A DNA stretch of 6,691 nucleotides from JBDRHL01 sp043816955 (GCA_043816955.1 JBDRHL010000229.1:1-6691); one strand, 5' to 3'. Counted from the first letter of the stretch, positions 1 through 5,988 are shown. Translations and numbers: made by a program. Notes: generated from the letters alone by a model not told the origin.

Positions 1-56
1 TTTTCCACCCGAGCTAAGGTATAGCGTTTGTGGGAGTCAAATGCTATAATTTCCAT
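1..56 (-). CDS. IS110-like transposase, N-terminal fragment (runs off the window)
   Basis: The complementary strand reads MEIIAFDSHKRYTLARVE from an ATG at 56-54 and stays open to the window edge, so only the first 18 complete codons are visible. The pattern 'IIAFDxxK' at the very N-terminus matches the start of IS110/IS1111-family transposases, where a 'GIDvsK'-like strand carries the first Asp (here D7) of the RuvC-like DEDD catalytic site. The start is supported by a good ribosome binding site, GAAAGGAG at 70-63 on the minus strand. Such enzymes cut and rejoin DNA guided by an element-encoded bridge RNA, but no bridge RNA can be assigned here. The family call rests on a short stretch and is inference; the existence of a leftward gene is better supported. 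Confidence 0.6.
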   Translation of the reverse strand, partial: MEIIAFDSHKRYTLARVE

Positions 57-58
57 TT

Positions 59-115
59 GCGTCTCCTTTCGAGAAAAATGCCTTTTTAGCGGGTATTCTA
101 CCCGCAGGGAGACGC
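59..115 (-). promoter_or_regulatory. Three-helix structure burying the transposase ribosome binding site
   Basis: GCGTCTCC (59-66) and GGAGACGC (108-115) form a perfect 8-bp inverted repeat. Inside it are two more helices: GCGGGTA/TACCCGC (89-95/99-105, loop TTC) and AAAAA/TTTTT (74-78/83-87, loop TGCC). On the minus-strand transcript this would be a closed three-way junction. Its last arm contains the GGAG Shine-Dalgarno of the transposase, and the ATG begins two bases after the arm. The pairing is seen directly; a role in limiting transposase translation is inference. It could instead be part of an element-end RNA. Confidence 0.5.
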
Positions 116-157
116 ACTTTCATATAATCAAGTTGAGTAAAGTAGTAATTTGAAGTT

Positions 158-192
158 AAAGGGCTGTGTTCAAAAAGCACAGTCCTTTTTTT
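158..192 (+). terminator. Rho-independent terminator, rightward
   Basis: GGGCTGTG (161-168) pairs with CACAGTCC (178-185) around a 9-base loop, with one G-T pair. AAA precedes the stem and seven T follow it (186-192), the classic form of an intrinsic terminator on the plus strand. In the minus direction only three T follow the stem, so leftward termination would be weak. No plus-strand gene is visible before it inside the window. It may end a short transcript starting near 135 (see the TATAAT at 123-128). Confidence 0.65.
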
Positions 193-444
193 ATTATTTC
201 ATTTTCACAAAACCACCATCACCGTATTTGAAGGCGAGCCAACGCCTGCTTTATAGTAGGGGCGGCAGCGGGGGTATTTACCATAGCGCAAGGGTGCCGC
301 TACAGGCAGCAAATCCGTAAGCCAAGACGTGAAAACAGGGGTTGTAAAAGTTATTTCGCGGTCATGACAAAGTATTGGTCCGAATGCAATTTCGAGCATT
401 AGTTTAATAATATGGAGTTTGTTTCATATCCTCTGTTTTGGTGG
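193..444. other. Intergenic stretch with no convincing gene
   Basis: The longest open frame is a leftward 64-codon ORF (399-205) with no clear ribosome binding site and no recognisable motif. It is rich in Pro, Arg and Tyr in the way random reading of noncoding DNA often is. A weak inverted repeat, GCGGCA/TGCCGC (262-267/295-300), lies in its middle. The outer end of the IS110-like element probably falls somewhere between here and position 57, but no terminal repeat or duplication was recognised. Confidence 0.4.
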
Positions 445-450
445 TATAAT
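445..450 (+). promoter_or_regulatory. rnpB promoter, -10 box
   Basis: A perfect TATAAT lies at 445-450, leaving 6 nt before the first base of the RNase P RNA P1 helix at 457, which is the expected distance to a transcription start. A -35 box at the right distance (about 422-427, TTTCAT) is poor. The promoter therefore either depends on the -10 and flanking sequence or uses an unusual -35. Confidence 0.7.
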
Positions 451-456
451 ATACAT

Positions 457-813
457 GAGTGGGTCGGACGGCCGCTGGTACACGATACCGGAGGAAAGTC
501 CGAGCAGGACAGGGCACGGTGGTGGCTAACGGCCACCCGGGGCAACCCGCGGGAAAGTGCCACAGAAAATACACAGCCGATGGCTGCCTTAGGCAGTACA
601 GGCGAAGTTGAAATGGTGCGGTAAGAGCGCACCGCGTGGGCGGCGACGTCGACGGCATGGCAAACCCCACCGCCTGCAAGACCAAAAAAGCCGGTTACCC
701 GGCCCGGGCATCAATCCGGCGGGTAGGTCGCTGGAGCCGGCTGGCAACAGTCGGCCAAGACAAATGGTCGTCATCCCCAAAAGGGATACAGAACTCGGCT
801 TACAGACCCACTC
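457..813 (+). ncRNA. rnpB: RNase P RNA, bacterial type A
   Basis: This is the catalytic RNA that removes 5' leaders from precursor tRNAs, working with the RnpA protein. The ends are set by the P1 helix, GAGTGGGTC (457-465) with GACCCACTC (805-813), giving 357 nt. Conserved blocks are all present and in order: GAGGAAAGTCCG (491-502), CACAGAAAAT (561-570), GGTGCGGTAAGAGCGCACCG (615-634), the L15 region GGCAAACCCC (659-668), and ACAGAACTCGGCTTACAG (788-805). A GGGTAGGTCGCTGGAGCC block resembles the P8-side and P18 entry of the E. coli RNA, and ATCCCCAAAAGGGAT (773-787) is a P19-like hairpin. The overall plan is type A. Oddities: L15 reads GGC where most bacteria have GGU, and there is no terminator before the next gene. 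Identification is very secure. Confidence 0.97.
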
Positions 814-834
814 ATTTTATTTGAGGCAGTGATC

Positions 835-2091
835 ATGAATTGTGACATCTGTATAATCGGTGCAGGTCCGGCTGGGCTAATGGCGGCTATTAGTGCTGCC
901 CGGGCCGGTGCGGGGACTATCCTGCTTGAATCCAACACCACTGCCGGGCGCAAGCTTTTGAAGACGGGGCGTGGAAGGTGCAACCTCACACATGCCGGGA
1001 AAAGCGCTGATGTCCTGAAAGCATACAGTCCATTCACAAGGTTTCTTCGACACAGTATCTATGAGCTGTCGCCTGAAGCTCTTCGGGAGTACTTCCACGA
1101 TCACAACCTCGCGACCAAGGTAGAAAAGGACGGCTGTGTCTTTCCCGTTACCGACCGTGCCACTGATGTGTTGCGTATTTTATTGGATGATGCCCGGCGA
1201 GCAGGAGTGCGATTTCTCTACGGCAGAAAGGCTCAGTCAATCGACAAACCTGACGGCCTTTTCGCCATTCGCACCGCCACTGATAACATCTTCGCCCCGG
1301 CTGTTGTTATCGCCACGGGGGGAGTTTCCTGGCCGCACACCGGTTCCACAGGCGATGGTTACCGTTTCGCTGAGTTTTTCGGCCATACAATTGTAGCACC
1401 GAAACCGGCCCTGGTGCCGCTTGCTACCGAGCAAACCTGCCTGCATCAGCTTGCCGGTGTTGAGCTGTCAAATGTGGTTATCTCGGCAGTCGTTGAAAAT
1501 GTCAAGGTAAGTGCATCCGGGCCGATGATATTCACACATGAGGGTATCGGGGGACCTGCTGTTTATGATTTCAGCAGAGAAATTACGGATTTTCTGAGCC
1601 AAACAAAACAGCCGCTGGAGATCAGAATTGATATGGCACCAGAGTATCAGAAAGACCAGCTTGACAAACACATAATCGAACTCTGTCAGCAGAATCCCAG
1701 AAAAGAACTTGCAGGTATAATGGCCAGACTGATGCCGAGAGCGCTTGCACTGGATATTTGCGGGCGGCTTAACTCTGACGGACAGATACTCGCCAGCCAG
1801 CTGCCAAAGACTAAACGCCGCGAACTGATTGACATGATCAAGCAATCTGGACTAACCGTCATAAAAACACGCCCCATCGAAGAAGCAACTATAACCCGCG
1901 GCGGAGTTTCTGTTGAGCAGATCGATCCCCGGACCATGCAGTCCAGAGTATGCCCGGGTTTGTTCTTTGCAGGAGAAGTAATTGACGTTGACGGGCCATG
2001 CGGCGGCTACAACCTGCAGATCGCCTTTTGCACGGGCAGAGTAGCAGGACGTGAAGCAGCTTTACTCGTGAAACCATCACAAAGGCCATGA
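835..2091 (+). CDS. NAD(P)/FAD-dependent oxidoreductase, HI0933/BaiN/YhiN family
   Basis: A 418-residue soluble flavoprotein. The N-terminal Rossmann motif GAGPAG (9-14) with acidic E32 at the end of the second strand binds the FAD ribose. The family stretch GRKLLKTGRGRCNLTH follows at 38-53, then GCVFPVTDRA (100-109), ATGG (160-163) and the C-terminal FAD block AGEVIDVDGPCGGYNLQIAF (379-398). Length and motif order match the HI0933 family (about 400 residues). The physiological substrate of most members is unknown; BaiN from gut clostridia is linked to bile-acid reduction, which should not be carried over here. The frame is open from GTG 829, but GAGG at 823-826 lies 8 nt before ATG 835 and only 2 nt before the GTG, so ATG 835 is chosen. 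The stop overlaps the arsC start (ATGA), so the two are translationally coupled. It begins 21 nt after rnpB with no visible promoter of its own. Confidence 0.93.
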   Translation: MNCDICIIGAGPAGLMAAISAARAGAGTILLESNTTAGRKLLKTGRGRCNLTHAGKSADVLKAYSPFTRFLRHSIYELSPEALREYFHDHNLATKVEKDGCVFPVTDRATDVLRILLDDARRAGVRFLYGRKAQSIDKPDGLFAIRTATDNIFAPAVVIATGGVSWPHTGSTGDGYRFAEFFGHTIVAPKPALVPLATEQTCLHQLAGVELSNVVISAVVENVKVSASGPMIFTHEGIGGPAVYDFSREITDFLSQTKQPLEIRIDMAPEYQKDQLDKHIIELCQQNPRKELAGIMARLMPRALALDICGRLNSDGQILASQLPKTKRRELIDMIKQSGLTVIKTRPIEEATITRGGVSVEQIDPRTMQSRVCPGLFFAGEVIDVDGPCGGYNLQIAFCTGRVAGREAALLVKPSQRP

Positions 2092-2522
2092 AAAAAGAAC
2101 GTGACAAAATAAGGATTCTGTTCCTCTGTACCGCAAATGCCTGTCGAAGCCAGATGGCAGAGGGGTGGGCTGAACACCTCAAGTCCGATGTCATCGAGGC
2201 CTTTTCAGCAGGTATCATGCCTGCAGGCGTCAGCTCAAGAGCGATCAAAGTCATGGCTGAGGCAGGTGTTGACATTTCCCATCACACATCAAAACATTTT
2301 GACGAACTTGAGGGAATTGAATTCGATTATGTCGTTACACTGTGTGACAATGCACGCGAGTTTTGTCCCGTCTTTGCCGGCAAAACCAAAGTAATCCACA
2401 AGAGCTTTGCGGACCCTTCGGTTTTAACCGGGAAAGAGGAGGTGATAATGGACCGATTCAGAAAAATTCGAGACCAGATACGCCATTTTGTCGAAACCAT
2501 GCCCGAAGGCTTGGAAAAATAA
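2088..2522 (+). CDS. arsC: Arsenate reductase, thioredoxin-coupled (low-molecular-weight phosphatase fold)
   Basis: A 144-residue cytoplasmic enzyme reducing arsenate to arsenite. The phosphatase-type P-loop CTANACRS (C14-x5-R20-S21) binds the oxyanion and C14 is the nucleophile. TLCDNAREFCP supplies C86 and C93, seven residues apart, matching the Cys82/Cys89 relay of the S. aureus pI258 enzyme, which is re-reduced by thioredoxin. D109-P110 (FADP) is the general-acid loop. All three redox cysteines are kept, which separates it from a plain tyrosine phosphatase, where the last two are absent. The ATG overlaps the flavoprotein stop by 4 nt (ATGA). AAAGG at 2081-2085 is close to the start, so re-initiation by terminating ribosomes is likely. 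It lies 110 nt before arsR, which has its own promoter. No strong terminator is seen after it. Confidence 0.95.
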   Translation: MKKERDKIRILFLCTANACRSQMAEGWAEHLKSDVIEAFSAGIMPAGVSSRAIKVMAEAGVDISHHTSKHFDELEGIEFDYVVTLCDNAREFCPVFAGKTKVIHKSFADPSVLTGKEEVIMDRFRKIRDQIRHFVETMPEGLEK

Positions 2523-2597
2523 CACACTCGTTTTGCCCCACAACAGGCACTATCCTACTGGTCGGTATCGAGGCATCGATCAATCCCTAAAATTCAT

Positions 2598-2625
2598 TTG
2601 ACAATCTGCTATCTGTTTATATAAT
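2598..2625 (+). promoter_or_regulatory. Sigma-70 type promoter of arsR-acr3
   Basis: TTGACA (2598-2603), a 16-bp spacer and TATAAT (2620-2625) are both perfect boxes, the best promoter in the window. The expected start of transcription falls at about 2631-2633, on the arsR ATG itself, so the message would be leaderless. Confidence 0.8.
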
Positions 2626-2633
2626 TCGATATA
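2618..2633. promoter_or_regulatory. Candidate ArsR operator over the -10 box and start
   Basis: TATAT (2618-2622) and ATATA (2629-2633) form a short 5-bp dyad around AATTCG, overlapping the -10 box and the arsR start. ArsR repressors usually bind AT-rich imperfect inverted repeats at this position in their own promoter. In such AT-rich DNA a 5-bp dyad is weak evidence, so this is a location guess rather than a defined site. Confidence 0.3.
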
Positions 2634-3022
2634 TGGCAAATTATAAAAATGATAAACTTGAAACAATCACTGATGCCTTTAAGGCACTGGCTGATCCCAA
2701 CAGGGCCCGTATTATCATGGCGCTTTCGCAAGGGAGTCTCTGTGTCTGTCGAATACTGGGCCTGTTCAAACTGGCACCATCGACTGTGTCAAAGCATCTT
2801 TATATTCTCAAAAAGGCAGGTTTGATACAGGCGACGAAAAGAGGCCGATGGATTCATTATTCTCTGACCAACCGAGCGAAAAACCCGGCGATGCGGTCTT
2901 TGCTGCAATGCCTTCGGCAACATCTCGACAAAGATAACCAGATAAAACGTGATCGTGCAAAACTTGCGGAAATCATGAAACAGGACCCTGAAAAGCTATG
3001 TCGAAAATTGAAAAACAAATAG
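2633..3022 (+). CDS. arsR: ArsR/SmtB-family arsenite-responsive repressor
   Basis: A 129-residue winged-helix DNA-binding repressor that leaves its operator on binding arsenite. FKALADPNRARIIMAL (16-31) is the family's first helix pair. LCVCRI (36-41) gives the C37-x-C39 thiols at the place of the E. coli ArsR ELCVCDL metalloid site. APSTVSKHLYILKKAGLI (48-65) is the recognition helix, and GRWIHYSL (71-78) is the wing. The charged tail (about 95-129, rich in Lys, Arg and Asp) is longer than in the shortest family members. The ATG at 2633 is the only sensible start, yet no Shine-Dalgarno precedes it and the promoter places transcription start on the ATG. The last 25 nt overlap acr3, so the two are one operon. 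Autorepression of arsR-acr3 follows from the family and the layout. Confidence 0.94.
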   Translation: MANYKNDKLETITDAFKALADPNRARIIMALSQGSLCVCRILGLFKLAPSTVSKHLYILKKAGLIQATKRGRWIHYSLTNRAKNPAMRSLLQCLRQHLDKDNQIKRDRAKLAEIMKQDPEKLCRKLKNK

Positions 3023-4212
3023 AACCCAGGCAAAACGACACTGCGACAGCAAGGCCTCTGGGGATTTTCGAAAAATACCTGACACTATGGGTTATTCTAT
3101 GTATCGTCGTCGGCATAATTCTAGGAAAGGTTGCACCTCGCTTGGCAGAAGTACTGGATTCTGCGGCTATATATGTCAACCATGCACCTGTCGTATCCAT
3201 TCCGATCGTGTTGTGTCTTTTTTTCATGATGTATCCAATCATGGTCAAAATCGACTTTGCCGAGGTAATAAAAGCGGGCAAAAGCGTTAAACCTGTGGCA
3301 CTGACACTTTTCATTAACTGGGCAATTAAACCCTTCACCATGTACGCCATATCCATCTTTTTTCTCGGTACGTTATTTCGCAATTTCATCGGCCCAGAGG
3401 CAATAGATATTGTAAAACTCCCTCTAGGCGCGGCTGCACAACTCGGTCAGAAATACGGAGCAGGAACCGTTATACTCGTCGATGGCGTAAAAATGCTCCA
3501 AATTCCACTGTGGCGAAGTTACTTAGCAGGGTGTATTCTGCTGGGCGTGGCACCTTGTACCGCGATGGTGCTAGTCTGGGGCTTTCTTGCCCGAGGCAAC
3601 GACGGCCATACCCTCGTGATGGTAGCGATTAATTCGCTGTTCATGCTGCTGCTGTACGGCCCGCTCGGCGGTTTTCTACTCGGTGTCGGAAAACTGCCCG
3701 TTCCCTGGCAGGCCCTGCTTTTTTCAATAGGAATATATGTTGCCTTACCTCTGGTTGCCGGCTATCTTTCCAGGAAATGGATCATTGCGCGCAAAGGAAA
3801 ACGCTGGTTTACTGAAAAATTCCTCCATATCCTGACCCCGATAACGATTACAGCGTTGCTAATTACCCTTGTCCTGCTGTTCAGTTTCAAAGGCAGTACA
3901 ATAATCGCCAGTCCCCTGACGATTCTGTGGATCGCCATACCGCTGTTTATCCAGACGATAGTGATATTCATTCTGGGCTACGGCATGAGCAAGCTGATAA
4001 AACTACAATATGCAGACGCCGCACCTTCGGCGATGATCGGGGCGTCCAACCATTTCGAGGTCGCAATCGCAACCGCTACCATGCTCTTCGGCCTGTCTTC
4101 CGGAGCTGCCCTTGCGACCGTTGTCGGCGTGCTTATTGAAGTGCCGGTGATGCTGATGCTCGTAAAGTGGTGTCTCGGAACACAGCAGTGGTTCGATTCT
4201 CAACCAGCTTGA
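2998..4212 (+). CDS. acr3: Arsenite efflux permease, ACR3 family
   Basis: An inner-membrane carrier (404 residues, about ten membrane segments) that exports arsenite using the proton motive force. Family marks: the essential cysteine in GVAPCTAMV (C187), NHFEVAIA (351-358) and GVLIEVPVML with E381 in the last helix. Membrane segments are visible at about 27-46, 65-83, 98-127 (two), 174-195, 205-226, 235-256, 279-300, 308-330 and 355-391. It is longer than the usual roughly 350 residues because of a 26-residue polar N-terminus and an extra stretch of about 35 residues (138-172) before the cysteine helix. I recall similar long forms in other bacteria, so this looks like a subfamily trait. The ATG lies inside arsR (25-nt overlap); the nearest purine run, AGGA at 2982-2985, is 12 nt away, so translational coupling to arsR is likely. 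Confidence 0.95.
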   Translation: MSKIEKQIEPRQNDTATARPLGIFEKYLTLWVILCIVVGIILGKVAPRLAEVLDSAAIYVNHAPVVSIPIVLCLFFMMYPIMVKIDFAEVIKAGKSVKPVALTLFINWAIKPFTMYAISIFFLGTLFRNFIGPEAIDIVKLPLGAAAQLGQKYGAGTVILVDGVKMLQIPLWRSYLAGCILLGVAPCTAMVLVWGFLARGNDGHTLVMVAINSLFMLLLYGPLGGFLLGVGKLPVPWQALLFSIGIYVALPLVAGYLSRKWIIARKGKRWFTEKFLHILTPITITALLITLVLLFSFKGSTIIASPLTILWIAIPLFIQTIVIFILGYGMSKLIKLQYADAAPSAMIGASNHFEVAIATATMLFGLSSGAALATVVGVLIEVPVMLMLVKWCLGTQQWFDSQPA

Positions 4213-4220
4213 TTTGCAGG

Positions 4221-4249
4221 TTGCAATTCCTTTCCTAAAAGCGTAAAAT
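4221..4249 (+). promoter_or_regulatory. Possible promoter before the transglutaminase-like gene
   Basis: TTGCAA (4221-4226), a 17-bp spacer and TAAAAT (4244-4249) match the sigma-70 boxes at 4/6 and 5/6. This would give a leader of about 35 nt before the ATG at 4291. The -35 overlaps a small hairpin, TTGCA-GGT-TGCAA (4214-4226), that lies just after the acr3 stop and is too weak to call a terminator. Confidence 0.45.
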
Positions 4250-4290
4250 ATCTGCACAATCATAATTATTCCGTTTGACAAAGGTGGAGA

Positions 4291-5988
4291 ATGAACTGTG
4301 ACCAGTTGGAAAAGTATTCCTCCGCGATTACCCTGTCGGATATGGAGGTGTTTGTTTTTCCAGAACTGATGTATGCGCTTGTCCTGGCAAATATAATGAG
4401 CCCCGTCATCTGGAAATGGCGTGAAGATGACTCGTTCAAAAAGCTGGCTGGAAAAAGCCCATACAAAAAGTTTATGCGGCTGAAACAGTATGTCATGGAC
4501 AATTATGAATTCAATCTCGACCTGGAAACGTGGGGGCTGACCGAACAGCACAAAGAACTCAAAAGATTTCAAAACTTCATTTCTCCCGAAGATATTGCCG
4601 GAAGCAACGCCCTTTTCGGTTATCACGGCGATAAGTATTATTTCGATGTCGACATACGCCGTCATTTCGGCCTGGATAAGTACGATTCGAATGTAATTCC
4701 ATACTGGAAGACCGAGACCGTCGAAGCGATGAACGCTTTCCGTCACAAGCCGGACTACAGCAGCGGAGCAGGTGAATGTGTTTCGCTCGCGACACTTTAT
4801 GCTGCTGCAGCGTTTATAGTCTGTGATGTTCCTTTTGAGGATATATACATGATCCTCACGCCGCTACATTCACAGAACTTCATCGATATTCAGGATGGAA
4901 TCCTGACAAACAATCGCAGAATAGTAACGAGAACAATGTGGTTTAACGGAACCGCCTTATCGGGCAAGGCCCAAAGAGCCCTTCGAAACGAGCAGGTTAC
5001 AATCGTCGCTCATTCCTCCGGATATGTGCACTGTATGTATAAAGATGCGACAATACATAAAAACGCCTATGAGTATTTCAGAAGCCGTCTTGCAGCATAT
5101 CTCAGTACCGAACTAAGCCCGTTGATTATGGCAAATTTTCTTCGCGCCAACAGGCAATACCAGCAATATTTCCAGTTCTGTCAGCATTGCCGCGGTGAAG
5201 CCAAGTTCATTAAGGCTGAAGACCTTTTTCACTATGAGCATGGGAGCAATTTCAGAATCGCAGATGAAACCTTCGAAAAACTCCTCGACGAAATCGAAGC
5301 AGAAGACTACTCAATGTACAAGCTGCCCAGCCGGATATGCTGTGAAGATTTCGCAGCTTTTATAAAATACGAAAATGTCGATGTTCGAAACCGGGGGGGC
5401 AGAGACGCTCTCATAAAATTCTTCAAGCCTCTTATCCCGCAAGCCGAGCAATTCACGGCGGAACTTGCCGACTTCGTTCACACAGACCCCAAGCTGCCTA
5501 ATCCTGATAAACATTTTGTTCCTTCGGAGCCTATAAAGCTGTCTGTCGATCAGTCCAGGGAGCAGATTATCGAATATCTGCAGGGCATACGCAGCAGCAA
5601 TCAAACTGCTGACCTGGCGTTTTATGCCTACCGGGATATGGACAGATGCAACTGGCAGCCATTTATAAAGGCCGCTATTGAACGAAATCCTGTCTCGATC
5701 GAAGAAACGGCTGATATGTCCATCGACCAGATAACAGGCCGGCTCGAACGAATGGAAAACATTTCAATCTACGACGCCAACCGGCTTGCTCAGCCGGATG
5801 AAGTTATAAACTATCGCCGCGGCGACGGCATTGAAAAAGCTTTGCTCCTAGCCAATGTTATCCACAACAAGATACCCGACTGTCCCATCGAACTGACAGT
5901 TGACAACAGCAAAGTCCTCCTGAAAGCAGACAAGCAATACAGCTTCGCCTCCGAAAAAAAGCTCAAAAAACAAATTCGGCTAACCTGA
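4291..5988 (+). CDS. Conserved hypothetical protein with transglutaminase-like core
   Basis: A 565-residue protein with no signal peptide and no clear membrane segment, so probably cytoplasmic. Residues about 156-210 resemble a transglutaminase-like fold: SSGAGECVSLATLY carries a candidate nucleophile C163 in front of an Ala-rich helix, and LTPLHSQNFIDIQDG supplies H193. The third residue is unclear: D199 or D202 is close, while the usual spacing would point to N207/N208. A second, degenerate core may lie near the C-terminus: RRGDGIEKALLLANVI (509-524) resembles the 'GDCxxKALLL' helix with Gly513 in place of Cys. FCQHC (296-300) and ICC (349-351) add cysteines of unknown role. The middle (about 250-480) is mostly helical and unassigned. 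I recall similar unnamed proteins in other bacteria but know no function; it may be a peptidase-like or inactive fold. The start has a strong site, AAAGGTGGAG at 4280-4289. It follows acr3 after 78 nt and ends 12 nt from a convergent ORF. Confidence 0.85.
   Translation: MNCDQLEKYSSAITLSDMEVFVFPELMYALVLANIMSPVIWKWREDDSFKKLAGKSPYKKFMRLKQYVMDNYEFNLDLETWGLTEQHKELKRFQNFISPEDIAGSNALFGYHGDKYYFDVDIRRHFGLDKYDSNVIPYWKTETVEAMNAFRHKPDYSSGAGECVSLATLYAAAAFIVCDVPFEDIYMILTPLHSQNFIDIQDGILTNNRRIVTRTMWFNGTALSGKAQRALRNEQVTIVAHSSGYVHCMYKDATIHKNAYEYFRSRLAAYLSTELSPLIMANFLRANRQYQQYFQFCQHCRGEAKFIKAEDLFHYEHGSNFRIADETFEKLLDEIEAEDYSMYKLPSRICCEDFAAFIKYENVDVRNRGGRDALIKFFKPLIPQAEQFTAELADFVHTDPKLPNPDKHFVPSEPIKLSVDQSREQIIEYLQGIRSSNQTADLAFYAYRDMDRCNWQPFIKAAIERNPVSIEETADMSIDQITGRLERMENISIYDANRLAQPDEVINYRRGDGIEKALLLANVIHNKIPDCPIELTVDNSKVLLKADKQYSFASEKKLKKQIRLT

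Noticed and set aside
205..399. Leftward 64-codon ORF in the gap before rnpB
   Set aside because: There is no clear ribosome binding site and no recognisable motif, its composition looks like noncoding DNA, and it lies in a region likely to hold element-end sequence.
399..832. Several ORFs of 60-93 codons on both strands over 399-832
   Set aside because: They overlap the RNase P RNA gene, whose conserved blocks and P1 helix explain the sequence fully.
829..834. GTG at 829 as the flavoprotein start
   Set aside because: The GAGG ribosome binding site (823-826) would be only 2 nt away, whereas ATG 835 has a normal 8-nt spacing and begins the family's usual short N-terminus.
1468..1845. Leftward 125-codon ORF inside the flavoprotein gene
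   Set aside because: It is antisense to a complete HI0933-type protein whose motifs run through the whole region, and it has no credible motif of its own.
2567..2580. ATCGA-GGCA-TCGAT hairpin after arsC as a terminator
   Set aside because: The stem is only 5 bp and no T run follows, so it cannot be supported as an intrinsic terminator.
4275..4280. TTGACA just before the transglutaminase-like gene as a -35 box
   Set aside because: No -10 box lies 16-18 bp further on; that position is already inside the coding region and reads GACCAG.
4003..4746. Leftward 247-codon ORF antisense to acr3 and the next gene
   Set aside because: It spans the ends of two well-supported genes on the other strand, has no family motifs, and is a shadow of their codon bias.
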